This document shows, piece by piece, positions 21,482 through 36,400 of a stretch of 64,000 bases of DNA. Source of the DNA: Amborella trichopoda (lineage: Eukaryota; Streptophyta; Magnoliopsida; Amborellales; Amborellaceae). Position 1 is the first letter of the stretch. Every line of letters starts with the position of its first letter. The notes under the pieces were generated by a model. That model was given only the letters and a program-made list of their open reading frames with translations. It was not told the origin of the DNA and made no database searches. Both the position numbers and the translations under genes were made by a program. The stretch is taken from contig NW_006499848.1 of the NCBI RefSeq assembly GCF_000471905.2, positions 4,527,196 through 4,591,195 of the forward strand. The letters are read 5' to 3'.

Positions 21482-24400
21482 GTAGGGACTTTCTTTCCTT
21501 AGCATCTCCGGTTTTGTCTTTTTATGGTTTTGCTTTTCATTTATGAAGTGATTTTCCAATGAATCGATATTTGTTTAAGCGTATTTTATTGAGGAGCAAA
21601 TATTTCATGGAAATGATTTTTTTTTTGTGATTTGATTACAGTGGAGATTTGCTTAAACCCTTCAAGTGCGGCAAAAACAGAAGATGTTCGTGCTGCTGTT
21701 GAAAGGTATAAAAAATCACTCTTTATGAATTTTGGTTTTTTATTTTGTCATTTTTTACTATTCTATATGAATCATTCTGTACAAACAATTAAAGTCGAAA
21801 TTGTAAAATTTTTGATACCTTATGAGTTAGGACTTGGGAATCACTGTTTTCATTTTTTTTTTCCATGTGTCTTGTTCATTCCTTGCTTTCCTAGTGTTAT
21901 AAATAACAAGATAAGCTCAATTGATTAGTGATATGCCAAGCAGCTAAAGCTGCTGTGTATAATTTCGTAACTCATGTTGAGAAGGGAAAGCACACAATTA
22001 CAAAGGGAAGAAATAACAATCTTTCCCAAGGATCAGGACAAACTAAGAAAGCAGCAGGCACTTTTTGGATTGCTTTCATTAAGCTCTTAGAACACATGTT
22101 CTGGCTTAGCATAGGGTTCCTTTGATCTCACAGGAAAAAAAAAAGGAAGATAACTAAGTTCTTCATTTGGATATCTATTGAAACTAGAAAACACGAGTAA
22201 TTCTTCTTAGAAAACTAGTAAACTAAGTTGTTTTCTTAGCATAATGATTATTTAAAGCACAACCCCCAGCTAACACGTTTACACATGCAACAAGACAAAG
22301 GAGATGCAACCAACACTTTGAGGCGTTGACAAGTAGGTTTGATCTTTGTGAGGGGCTCAATAGCAGAAATGCTAGATAAAACCTTTTTAAGGAGTTATTA
22401 GATGGGAGCAATGAGCATATACTCATACTCAACATTCATTGGGGTGTTGCATGATGTACACAACATGACCCCATTTGGACGTCTTGGTAATCATCTCCAA
22501 GGGATATTATTCTAGTAAAAAATGGAGATTGATTTTGTTGTAGCAGTAACGATATTTACAACCTTTTGGACTCCATTGGGGTTTGAAACATTAAACTAGC
22601 CTGTGAATTTTGGCATGCCTCTCATTCTTTAATAATAATATTAATACCAGAGATAATGTCCCAATTTTTTTATCAAATGTCCAAGTGATGGAAAAAGAGT
22701 AATATCTTTTACATTTCCTCCCAGGTTATCGGTTTTTGGGGAAATGATGCAAAAAAAATGTCTTTAAGCGGTATGAAAGAACTATATCTCAAAGTCAAAA
22801 ATCTGTATAATCATTGGGTTTCTACAAATGAACAAAAAAGGGATAAGGAAAGCCAGGAGTTCATAAATCAAATGGAAGCTCTATACAGGGGATGCATTGT
22901 TTTGGTTTTGCTCCAAAAAAGGGCCAGATTATGCAATGATAGGATGAAAAGGAATGCTTACCCAAAATGTATGATCCTTTTCAAACGGATCATACTGTAG
23001 AACAATAAAAAATTGTATTCAGATTCAATTACAAATCCAATCACTTTGACAGATAATTCAAGAGAAAAAGTTTGGATAAATGGGATCCACAGTCTCCTTT
23101 TCTTTAATTATTGGCGAGAACTTGAACATGAAATAGATAACAAGGAATCATTATCCAAAGGCATTAGCCCTTTGTGGATTTCTATCCATGAATTAGCAGA
23201 AAACAATAAGAAATCAGGAGTCGGTTTGAAACAACATGCTTTATAGACAGAACAATGAGAAAATTATTCAAAAAATAAAAATAAAGTTAAATGGTTAAAA
23301 TTAAAATTGGATAAAATTCCTATATTTTTCTTCTGTTTAAAACCATGTGTAAAAGGAAGGGGGGGGGGGGGGGGTGGGGGGGTTCAGTGCAAGTGGTTTT
23401 TTTTATGGCATTATGAAATAGATGGTAATGGGCAAAGCTTGTTTCCTGCTTTAAATCTTTTTGATTTCTTTGAACATTCTTGTTGTTGCCTTTATTACTT
23501 GTATTTTGAGGTGGAATATATTCCTAATAAAAAAATGCTGATGGTAAATAGTAATGCCTTTTTTTTTTATATATATATTTTAATTTGTCATGTCTAACAT
23601 ATTAGATTTCCTACTTCCAAGTGTTGTTTCTTCAATTGATTTCTTCATGATCAGGATGCTTGAAAAGAGGAGTCTAAGCTACACTGATGGTCCAATTCCT
23701 GTACCTATGGATGATCTCTTTCTATCAGAAAATGTGCAAAGAATCTGTATCTGTGGCAAAGGTGAGACTGAGTTGGCATGGTCTTAAGTAACTACGATGT
23801 ATGTAAGATATGTACTGCTGTTGCTTTCTTAAGTTATCTGTCTGTATTTTGAGTTTTGATTTCATCCCTGTATTGTCGTGCCCATCTCTTTGATTTAGAT
23901 GATGGGGAGGACAATCGTGGAATTCTGTTATTTTGGCAGGTCCAACCAGTTGTGCATGTGTATCAGGTAAACTCTTTTACTGTTTTTACTTTTTTCATGG
24001 TGATGCACCTTTTTGGGGTTCCTTGTGATTTCCCAAAATAATACTTGTGTAGTAATTTGGTATGTGGAATTTAAATTTAGGTTGTTGTAGAAAGAAATAA
24101 CCATATTTTGTACCGGCTAATATTTTCGTTGTGAGGATGGGCAGATTCTTTTCATTATATACATAACAAAAATGTGCTTTCTAAATGGGCTAATATTCCC
24201 TTTTGTTACAAGGTACACATTATACTCTAAAACTCTTCAACACTTCGACTTATTTGGTGTTCTTTTTCTTAACTTTAACAGCTAATTTATGATCCTTACT
24301 TGAGCATGCCTTCACTAGATATGTTGTGGATTTGAGTTTTCCATTCGTTGCCCACGCTAGTTGGTTTTTTGTTTTCTATTGTATTTTCTTAATATAATTG

Positions 24401-27400
24401 TATCATGATTCACAATCTCGCAGTGTGTGTCTTGGATGTAACAGCTTATTGAAGATGGGCCAGGAGAGGATATTAGTGGAGGTGATCTTTCTAGCTTTCG
24501 AGAATGGTTTCTTCCAGCAAGGGAATTTGATGGCTTGTGGGAAAGGTTTGTTTCTAATGATTCCTCTTTTGGAGTACTTCGACTTTATTTCTGTATTAAC
24601 TATTCATCTAATATTTGTTCTTTGTAGCTTAGTTTATGAAACTGGTCTTAAGCAAAGGTTATTACGATACACAGCGAGTGCCCTACTTTTCACTGAGAAA
24701 GGGGTGAATCCATGCCTTGTATCATGGAACCGGTAAGCAAGTTACTTGGTAGGTTTTGGGGTTCTCCTTGTGGATCATTGAACATTTTTTACACCATCAG
24801 TGGAAGTGTCTTCTAAATTTGATAGAATTGGTATTGTTATTAAATAATCAGTTCACCAACAAGGTTTTGTCTCCCTCCCTTCCTCTTCTTTTTTATATAA
24901 GATATATGTAGGTTTTAAGTGTCTCATATTGCTTCGACTTTTTGGATTGTTGTGTGCTTGTAATCTCTAGGGTGTCAATACTATATCTCTATGATTTTTC
25001 TTGTTTACAGATGTGTACGCTGTCTGTTTGAGATCAAGTAATGCTTCTTCAATCAGTTTACATTTGAAAGAGACTTTCTGGAAATGTGATTCCTATTGAG
25101 AACTTAGTTTACTGAAAATTTGTGATTCATGTCGTCAACATGTTTTCACAAGTGGCTAGAATTTCAATGGACATATGAGCGTGTGAGAGCGTCCCACAGT
25201 TTCTACTGGAAACTGGTATTCTTTGTTCTTATTTGGAGCATAAGGATTTACTATGTTGCATGTGTGTTGCCCAGTACATATATGTTGCTGATTCCTGGAG
25301 GATGTATATGTTTGTGATTCAACTTGTTAGTAAATTATTTGTGCTTCTTATGTCGAGGAGGTTAATGGGTGAAGTTGATAAATTTTATTAGTTAACGAGT
25401 TGTTGTCAGTAGGCTCTGGCTGGCATCTTTCATGACAAGTTGTTTGAAGTACTTTGTATAATCTGCTACTATTTGTTCATGATTTTGATGCAAGACATGT
25501 AGGTAGAACAACAAATCAATGTATTGAGTGAATTGTCTGGCCTTGCCATTGTTGGGGCTTGTTCTCATACATATCTAGGCCTTTTTTAATTGAGTTGGTT
25601 ACTGTTGTGTTTGTCAACTGCTTGTAATTTGATACTCGAGTTTTTGTATTCTGCAGATTTGTAAGTTGTAACATTCACTGGTTTAATCAATTTAGTTTGA
25701 TTAGGCCAGTGTGGATTAATCATCAAACGTGGAACATAATTCTAGAGGAAGTGGGAAGTCAGTTTTACATTGGGAGTCCATTTGATGGGAAACATAATTA
25801 ACAAACTCGTATGCTCCAGTATAAAGATTTGTAGGAAACACTTTCCACCATGCACAATGCACACATTTTGTATGCCTAACCTCAGATTTTTGCACATATC
25901 TCTTCTGGTTTGCTTGATTATCCTTGGGACTCATTCCCCTGTTTCTTTATGCATATTTCACCAAGTTTCTAATGCTTTCATGATGATCATCATAGATCTT
26001 TGTGGCATTATGAAGTCGCACATTTTCCATGAGTTTATCCTCGTTGGTTTCCTTCTGAATTTTGCCTAGTTTCCATTCTTGTAAGCCATCAATTTTTTGA
26101 TAATGTTTTCCTTTTCGATTTCACTTTAGTTATTGTCTTGCCCATCAAAACATAAAGGGAAAAGTTTATATAGAGCCGAGGCTCTAAACAATCAAATTTG
26201 AGCCTACCTCAAAAATTTAACTAGAAGAGGTTGTTTTGATGCCCAAATATCCTAAGATTGATCATTTCGACATGAAGATGCATGAAAATGAGAAAAAAAT
26301 GGATATCAAGTTTTGGAAATAGTGTATTTTGATCTACACTGTTTTTGAAGCCTTAAACTTTATAAATAAAGAGGAAAATATATTTTAAACCTATTACAAA
26401 TATTCTCAGTATTGAAACTACATTTCTCGGCACTATTTGAAGGTAGGCTCTAATTTGATTGTTTAGAGCCTAGGCTCTATACAAACCGCACCCAAACATA
26501 AAAGATGTTTTTCTTTTTCTTCTTTGAAATGGTAATCGTATTTTCTCTTTGTTATCTTGTTTTATTGGCACCGTAGTTATTTCTAACTATAATTTTGTTG
26601 CTGTGTTTTGCAGCATCATTCTCTTACATGGACCTCCGGGGACCGGAAAAACATCTTTATGCAAAGCTCTTGCACAAAAGCTTTCTATACGTCTAAACAA
26701 TAGGTCTGTAGGAGGTATATTTTCTTTTTTTTGCGCAAATATGAAACCTATGGGTACATATAGATGGGAAGTGCACTGAATATTCAACAATTGATTTGTT
26801 GTTGATGATACTTGGTGCACCATCAGATACTCTCAATCACAATTGGTGGAGATCAATGCTCATTCTTTGTTCAGTAAATGGTTCTCTGAAAGTGGCAAAC
26901 TGGTATGCTATATCTTACTAAAAGTTTCCTATTCTGTTAGCTATCCTTTTTTTTTCCTTCTCTGATTCGTGCTATTCTTTTCTAAGAAGAACCTATTGCC
27001 ACTTGTATTTCTGTGAAATTGTTTTATGTTAAAATTGACTAATAATTCTTCATCATGTTGTCCTAAAAATTACTTGCTATGCTGGATTTCGAATTGGAAA
27101 GTTCATGCCTAGTGTCTACAGTTGATCTTGTCTTTCATTAGGGTTATTGAAGAATGTCTAAGATCATGAATAGTGGATTTCACAATGGGAATATTCGGGA
27201 TTTCTTGTGTGAGATTTGGAGAAAAGAAACTGCAATGTGTTGTGCAGAATAAGAACTTGAGAATTAATTCACCTTTCTTCTTGGCCATATTGAGTCACTA
27301 TAGTATCTTGTGGGGCCCTAGTTGGTGTGTTTGATTGTCTAACATGATATAGATGTAATAGTGGAAAAGATGGAGCTTTTGTAGTTTTGCTTCAAATCAT

Positions 27401-30400
27401 TTCTTTTGAGCAAATTAGTTTTACACAACTCTGCGTATCAGATATGGTTATGACTAAATAAAAAATATCCTTGAAAAAGTTACATGATGACATTTACGAA
27501 CTAAACAATATCTAAGTGTGGCGCCAGGATGGGCTCAGGGCCTAAGTGGTCAAGGTGGTGCTGTGCCACAAGGTGATCTCTTGAGTTCTATTCCTACTAG
27601 GCCTAAGATAACATTCTAAGAAAAAAAAAATAGAGGAAAAAATTTTATGCATAGGGCATGATTTAGAATAATATGATCACAAATTGATGTTGTGAACGTG
27701 ACTTGGAATTTGTAAAGATGTCCACCAGTATTCAAAAAGTCGGTCCCCCAACTGCCTATGCGGCCGCCTAGGCGGCTATTTTTAAAAAACACCTAGGCAT
27801 TCTGAAGGCGGGGCTAATTAGGCGCTAGAACTAGGTGGCCGCCTAGGCGGTCGGGCGGCCGATTAGGTTGTCAATAAGGCGGCACTAGGCGCTCGCCTAG
27901 GTGGCATGCAGGGCCTTGACGAATTTTTTTTTTCTGGTGGGGACAAAAAGGGACATTTTTACCCCTTTAAAAGGGTCATTCTTGCCCCCCAAAACAAATT
28001 TAGTGAACTTAGAAAGATTTTTTGAGAGATCAATTTTTTTTTTTTTGAAATCCTTGAATGGTCACGATATTAAAGGATATTCAACCCTAATCTTTTTGAG
28101 GCTTATAGGGGTTGTAAAATAGGAGATTTGTGATCCCAAACATTTTGGTTTGGCCCGAAATTCCAGAAGCTTTGATATGTGTTTCCGGCAACATACAATG
28201 TATTACATACAAAACTTACTTATTAAATAATAAAACAGACAATTTATATATCATAAACTGGGGGGGGGGGGGGGTGTGGGGGATCCAAATTTTTTTTTTT
28301 ATAAGAAATCACTGGTTTTTTGGGTCTACGCGCCCGCCTAGACGACCTCCTTATCGCCTAGGTGGCCCAGACCCGTCACCGCCTAGGTGGCCCCCTCCAT
28401 CTTATTGAATATTGATGTCCACTACTGATGCCCATTGGTGATGTTGATAGAGTGAGCTGTGTCTTCAACTTGATCATATTGTAGGTTTCACAATATTTGA
28501 AAATGAACATAAATGGTTTTGAGATGCTCCTTTTGTTTGCATTAGCCAACCAGTTATGTGTGCATCAACATTGAAAACCTTAAAGGGAAGAGCTAGCATA
28601 ATTTGCATTAAATGATGTAAAAAACTTCATGAAATAACTGCTGGAATCACTTTGTCAGTGGTTTCATTTGCATCTTGTGTGCCGTATCGTTCTTCTCCAT
28701 CGACATTGATTTAAATTCAATGCTTATCCTTGGCAGTAGGGCAGAGTGTACCATGTAAACAAAAATATGTTCCTTTCGGAATGAATCTATCTCTCTTTCT
28801 GTCTCTCTCTCTCTCTCTCTCTCTTTAACTCACTTTGGCTTATTCAGCAGAAGGATTTGAGTTTGGGACATGGTATTCTCTCTTGCGTTAACTCTGGCCT
28901 ATTCTTTCTCTCTTTTTCTTTTCAATTTTAACGTAATTCTATTTTTTGGTGCATGGCCATCTATTTCTGAACTAGTGGGTATAGTTTTCCTGAATTTACT
29001 ACCATGTTCAACTTTAATTTTTAATGGGTTTGTGAACGTGGACATGAATAAATAAATTTTTTACAAAATATTCACATTTTATTGGAGTCTCGTCTTTTGT
29101 TTCAACTAGGTGGGGAAACTTTTTGAAAAGATCCAAGAGATGGTGGATGAGGAAAGCAACTTGGTGTTCGTTTTAATAGGTGGGCTTGCTATTTTATTGT
29201 TTTCTCAGTTTACTTCCTCTTGTTTTAAATGTAGGTATATTGTTCAACTTCCCCTGATGTAGTTTGTAATTTGTTCATTTTGATTAGAATATTGAATGTG
29301 TGGGTGTTCATTTATTTGCTCAACAATTGCTTCTTTTGTAATGTGCTTATGTAATATTTGAGGTTTTTGGAGTACTTTTATTTGGCTTAACTTAATACTA
29401 TTGTGTTATGAAGAGCCCTATTTCATGAGAACTATTAGGAAGAAGCGGTAATAAATGAATGGCGAGTTTTATTACTTGGATTTCATACTATGTAATGTTA
29501 TAGCAGCTTGACATAAATTAAAAAGCAACTATAATCAAGTTTTGTATCGAGTGACACCGTGATACATTTCGAGTTGGTTATAGCTTCATGAATAACTTCA
29601 TAATAAGCTCAAAGACATGATAAGAATATATTTCAATGATGTTCAGCATGATCACTCTTTATAGATGCAGTACTCGTTGGAGACTACTATTTTTTTAGTT
29701 TAATTGGTAACGAGTATTTTGGTCAATATGAATGGACTCAAGGCAAGGTGGCCAGGCTGATGGGTTGTCATAACATGACATCTGGAGTTATATGAACAGT
29801 ACATTGAACTATACTGTCAACAATGCCGTAGACAATATTGTGAATAGTGCCTTGAACAGTAAAAACTAGAGAGAGAGAGAGAGGGAAAAGAAGAGGAACA
29901 GAAAGGGAAGAGAGAAAAGATGAAAGAGAAGAGGGAGAGGCGCGTGGATTGACCGCCCAGCCCACATGCACCACTTAAACATTATTTATAATAATTGGCA
30001 GGGGTGGCAACGGGTTGGGTTGGGTCGGGCTTAGGTCTTGTGCCAGACCTAGACCAAGACCCGAAAAAAATTTGTGGGACCCAGTGGATCCTATCGAACG
30101 CGAAGTTATCAGACCCGGGATTGGACCCAGACACAACCAAAAAATAAAAAAGTATAATACTTAAAAATATTTAAATATTGTGTTAAATATATTAAAGTAT
30201 TATTTATTTATTACAAATAAAATATATAGTTATGTTTATTTAAATATTAGTTAATACTATATATTGAATATTATTCAATTATTAATACTATTCGGGTTGG
30301 GTCTACATGGACCCATACCTGAACTTGAACAATGTTCGGGTTCAAATTTGGGACCCAAACTCAACCTGCCGAGTCCAATTTTTTGATCCAGAGGTTGGGT

Positions 30401-33400
30401 TGGGTCATCGGGTCTTGGTTTAAGTTTGGGTCCATTGCCACCTCAAATAACTGGATGATAATATTACATAAATACCTTTTAAGTACTTTAGTAAAACCTA
30501 ATGTCCTAAAGTTTATAAAAGGGAAAGAGATACCCCATATTATATTCAACACTCATAACTGCATAATAATGTAATCTTTAACACTCCCCCTCACGCTGGA
30601 GCATTAATATCACCTATGCCCAGTGTTTCAAAAAGCGCTAGGCAGGTCCTAGGCAGATTGGGGAGTCCAGGCCGCCCAGTGCCTAGGTGGGCGGCTAGAA
30701 CTTGGGCGACCCAGTTGAATCTAACTTAAGGATTCTGCAGTTATTTGAGTATCAGATTATCAGTTTTAAGTTGCTATTGAAAACCTAATATCTATGGTTC
30801 ATATATTATTTATAAAATTATACAAATTACCCTTATGAAACTATGAACCAACCACTTAAAATTTTCACTCACACACAGTCATAATCCATATCCAATTAAA
30901 ACTTAAAATATTCCAACCAACCAAATTATAAAACTATGTAAGTAATACTTGAAGACTTAAAAGAATCTTCAATAGTTCAAATGTTCGATACACAATACTT
31001 CAATCAAAGTTCAAACTTCAAAGTAACAAAGTTTAATAATTATTCAACAATCAACATTCATTCATCATCAGAAAATCTTGGGTCAGCTGCATTGGCATCA
31101 TATTCATCGGAGTCGACGGAGTCGTCACCCTCCTCGACATATTGCGACTCGTCTTCCTCCATCTTTTGTGAATCTGCCTATTCTTCCTCCTCTTCCTCCA
31201 CCCTTGTTCTCTGTGCAGAAGCTCTAGTAGCCCTAGGAGGGTTAGTTGATGTCCCTGAAGCATCCATAACCATGTCCTATGTCAATCCTTTATCCCCCTC
31301 AACCTCATCATCATCAACTAACCACTCCATAGCATTGTCCATATTTTTTGATATGATGGGGTCTCTATTATCTCTCTTAGCAAATATATCCTTTAAGAAT
31401 TGATTGTACTCGACATAGACAAGGTCATTGAGCTTGTTTGATTCAAACCTGTTCTTTTTTTTTGTATGAACCTAACAACATCAAATGGAAGTGAACTAAT
31501 TAAAATGTAATATCTATGGTTCATGTATTATCTATAAAATTATACAAATTACCCTTATGGCCTTACCCCTTCAAAAATACTCCAATTGTGCTCACAATCG
31601 GATGAAGAAGTGGTTAGGTTTAAGATCCGAATGACAACGTTTGTAAATTTGGAGAACTACGCCCATGTTGGCTCCACCAATGGGCTACAAAGAAATAAAA
31701 AAAATTATAAATACATAATAGAAATACTTGATTACTTGAACAATTGAACTTTATGAAGATGAACTTAAGAATATTATTAATATAATAATATTCAATATCT
31801 GGATTAATTTTGGTCCTTTGCCTCATCGCCATTGGACTCCCAAAAGACTTTAATGTGCACTTGTAATTTATTAGCTCATCAGCGCATATAATATCCTTCA
31901 TATCAAGAACAGGGACTAGGACCTCTATAAATCCACTCATTAAATCCATTCATAGTTATGTCATTTGTTTGTATATCTTTGTCAATATAAAAAAAAGCTT
32001 TGTTCTAATAATAACCAGCTGCATGCAATGGGCGACGTAGCTGCCGATCCCACTTCTCATCGATAATCTCCCAAACAGGCTTGTAGTGAGGGTCTTTATC
32101 ATTGAAATTTTGGGCTATCTCTCTTTGGTATTTCTCCATAGCATCATATATATAGCCAATAGAAGGCTTGTCACTATCAACCATGCAAAGGACTCTGATA
32201 AGAGGAAAAATACCTTAAGAGCATCCTTCACCCCTCGCCAAAAAACCTTAGAAAGTATAATATCTCTTACCTTCTTCTGATAGTGTTGATCTTCCGATAG
32301 CACTTTGTAAGGTCATCAATCTTATACTAAACATCCAATTGTTCATTTTGTTACATTTAGGAAAATGTCCTCTTCTTATAATAATTTTGCCTTAGCTCTT
32401 TCCTCCATCTTTGTACCCAAGTCCTATAAGGAAGCTCTTTCACATATTGGATGAAGGAAACTAATGGATGAGCAAATGACTGCACTTCAATTAATGGCAT
32501 GTGGGAGCTTACTGATCTACCGACAGGAAAGAGATATCGTTGGGTGTGCGCATTTAAATATAAGCCAGATGGATCTATGGAGAGGTTGAAAGCTAGGCTA
32601 GTGGCCAAGGGGTATACACAAACCTTTGGTATTGACTATTATGAGACGTTTGCATCAATAGCCAAACTTAATTTGATCCAAGTTCTCCTATCTGTAGCAG
32701 CAAACAATGGGTGGAAACTTGATGTTAAGAACGCCTTCATTCATAGTGATCAACCTCAAGAGGTGTATATGAAGCTACCACTAAGGTTTGTTGTTCAGGT
32801 GGAGTCAGACAAAGTATGTAAGTTGAGGAAAGCAAATTATAGACTGAAACAGTCCCCGCGTGCATGGTTTGAGAAGTTTAGCGTAATTGTTATGGTATAT
32901 AGATTTCGAAGCAGTCACGTGGATAATTCAGTAGTTATTTAGAAATAATCCACTGGAATTATTATCTTGGTGGTTTATGCTGATGATATCATTATTACAT
33001 GGAGTGATTAAGAAGGAATTAATAAATTGAAGGGTTATCTGTGACGGTAAATTCAGACAAAAAATTTGGGATGGCTGAGGTATTTTCTTGGAATTGAGGC
33101 AGCCAGATCTCAGTATGGTATCAGTTTGTCTCATAGGAAATATGTAACAAATTTGTTGACAGAAATGGGATGTTGGGTGCTAAGCCAATTGATACACCTA
33201 TAGATCCAAGTATTAAACTTTGAAAGGATCATAGAGATTTATTTGAAGACCATGGCTGATACAAAAGGCTTGTAGGAAAACTTATCTATCTAGTAATCAC
33301 TTGGCCAAAAGTAGCATTCACTGTGAGTGTAGTGAGTTAGTTTATGCATTCTCCCAGAACACCACGTTGGGAAGCAATACGAAGGATTTTAAGATATTTG

Positions 33401-36400
33401 AAGGGGGCTCCAAGTCAAGGACTCATCTACAGGAAGAATGGCCATTTAAGTAATAACAACTATTCAGATGTTGATTGGACAGGATCTTAATCAAACAAAC
33501 GATCTACTACAAACTATTATACCTTTGTTGGAGGAAATTTGGTGACCTAGAAAAGCAAGAAACAAAGTGTGGTAACAGGGTCTAGTGCGGAAGCTGAGTA
33601 TTGAGCAATGGCTCACACTACATGTGAGCTAATGTGATTGAAACCCTTGATGAAGGAAATAGGATAGTTGATTACTGAGCTGAGGAAGATGTTCTGCGAC
33701 AATCATGCCATACATATTGCTAGCAACCAAGTCTTTCATGAGAGAACAAAACATATCGAAGTTAGTTGCGATTTTATTCGGGAGAAAGTGATAAGTAAGC
33801 AAATAAAAACTACATATTTGAAGTCGAAGGATCAATTGGCTGATATATTTACTAAGGCTCTAGGTCGTACCTAACTCGACAGATTTTTTTCAAAGCTAGG
33901 CATAGGCAGTGATTCAAAAAGCGGACTGCTCAGCACTTAGGCGACCCACCTAGGCAGTTCGAACGGCCTGGGACCATCGCCTAGGCTTAGGCGGCCAATT
34001 TGAGAGGTCAATCCTTGGGCGGTCTCCCAGGGGCGGAAAAAAAAAATAGTGAGGGCATTTTACATCATTCTTTGTTTTGTTTTTAAGGCCCAAAAATTAG
34101 GCTTTTAGGTTCATTTGAAACCTAAACCTTGTTTGAGCCAACTTTAGAGAGAGAAAACCACCAAAAAACTAGATTTTGGTGAATTTTTTAAGATTGAAGA
34201 GTTACTCAAAGTTAACCAAAATTGATCAAAACATCACCCAATGGTATTATATTTACTTTTTGGTGTTTTACAAAGTTATTAGGGGGTGTTTTAGAAGATT
34301 TTGAGTACTTAGAAACATTTAACATCTATGAGGGGGAAGTTTGAAGATTGAGCAATCAAACTCATAATAAGTGATTTTTTTTATTACTTTAGTAATTTGC
34401 ATTATTTTTGAGATGTCTTTTTCGAGATCTAATAGGAGTGGTGATCCCAGTTGAAAATATAGCTATAACTCAGATCTTAATGATAGAAATTGCATAAGAT
34501 GCAAGTTTTGTGAAAATGATACAAAAGGGGGCATAAACCGGTTCAAGAAACATTTTGCCGGTATCAGGGGGGATGTTGCCCCATGTAAAAAGACTCCTGA
34601 TGCTGTTAAAGAATTTTTGAACTTGGTAAAAATGAAAAAAGATGAGAGATTTGTCTTTATAGCAGAGATTAGGTCTGGTGTTCGAGTCAATTTTGATGAT
34701 GATGAGAGTGACGAGGAAAGGATTTGGGAGGGATGTCAAGAGGTTGAGCAATCCATTATTAGGGGAAAGGGGAAGGGAGTTGTAATTGCTTCTGGTTCTG
34801 GTTCTGGGAGTAAGAAGCGTTGGGTTAGAGGCCCTATGAATAGTTTCTTACCTAGGCCTGACCCTGAGATTGCAGGAGAGAAACAAAAAAGCAAACCACC
34901 ATTGAAAATAGATTCAAGAAGGAAGAGAGAGATCGAGCTGCATAGTATTTGGCTACATGGTTTTATGAGGCGAGCATTCCTTTCAATACCCCTTGCTTGA
35001 GCACCTTTTATGCTGCAGTAGAGGCAATTGGCCAATTTGGCCCTGGGATGAAACAGCCAATCCCATATGAGCTTTCAGAGCCTTTTTTAAAAAAGGCATT
35101 GAGTGCTACAAAGGAAGCTGTAGAACTTAAGAAGATGCATGGGCTTAGTATGGGGTTTCTCCAATGGCTGATGCTTGGAGTGATAGGAAGAGAAGAAGTC
35201 AAATGAATTTGCTTGTGAATTGTCCAGTAGGGACCATTTTTTTGAGGTCTATTGATGCCTCTGATCATATCCATGATGGCCATTACATATTTCAAGTGAT
35301 AGAGAAAGGAATTCAGGAGGTTGGGGAGCATTTTGTTGTACAGGTTGTCACAGACAATGCTGCTTCTAATGTTGCTGCATCTAATTTGTTGCGCATAGCT
35401 TATCCTAGAATCTTTTGGACACCATGTGCAGCACATTGTATAGACCTTATGCTGGAGGTTCTTGGCGGTTTAACCGAAATATCAGGTGCAGTGAAGAAGA
35501 CCAAGTATGTTACAAATTTCATTTATAGCCACCATATCACCCTTAGCATGATACGTACCTTTACAAAGAAGAAAGAGATTCTGAGGCCTGGGGTCACGCG
35601 ATTGGCGACTTGGTACTTATGCCTAGATAACATACATTCGAGGAGATTGCAGTTGAGGCAAATGTTTACTTCGGATGAGTTGAGAGCATGCAAGTAGTCT
35701 AAGGCTTAGGTTGGGAAGAAGGTGAGAGATATTATACTTTCTAAGGCTTTTTGGGGAGGGGTGAAGGATGCTCTTAAGGTATTTTTCCTCTTATCAAAGT
35801 CCTTCACATGGTTGATAGTGACAAGTCTTCTATGGGCTACATATATGATGCTATGGAGAAATGCAAAAGAGAGATAGCCCAAAATTTCAATGATGAAGAA
35901 ATCCACTACCAGCTACATCGCCCATTGCATGCAGCTGGTTATTACTTGAACCCCGTTTTTTTTTATATTGACAAGGATATATAAGCAAATGACACAATTA
36001 TGAACAAATTTAATGAGTGTATAGAGGTGCTAGTCCCTGATCCTGATATGTAGGATATTATATGCGTTGATGAGCTGATAAATTACAAGTTCACATTAAA
36101 GTCTTTTGGGAGTCCAATGGCGATGAGGCAAATGACCAAAATTAATCTAGATATTGAATATTATTATATTAATAATATTCTTAAGTTCATCTTCATCAAG
36201 TTCAATTGTTCAAGTAATCAAGTATTTCTATTATTTATTTATGATTGTTTTTTATTTCTTTGCAGCCCATTGGTGGAGCCAACATGGGCGTAGTTGTTCA
36301 AATTTACAAAAGTTGGCCATTCGGATTTTAAACCTAACCACGTCTTCATCCGGTTGAGAGCGCAATTGGAGTATTTTTGAAGGGGTAAGGCCGTAAGGGT

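Noticed and set aside
27539..27600. A functional tRNA gene
   Set aside because: Only box A-like and weak box B-like words; no cloverleaf can be drawn and an A tail follows, so SINE-like at most.
31051..31403. Ser-rich 140-codon plus-strand frame as a gene
   Set aside because: It is the antisense of the acidic tail of the inverted hAT transposase (compare 36609-36875 on the other strand).
34463..35436. Minus-strand frames of 75-142 codons
   Set aside because: They are antisense shadows of the hAT transposase coding sequence.
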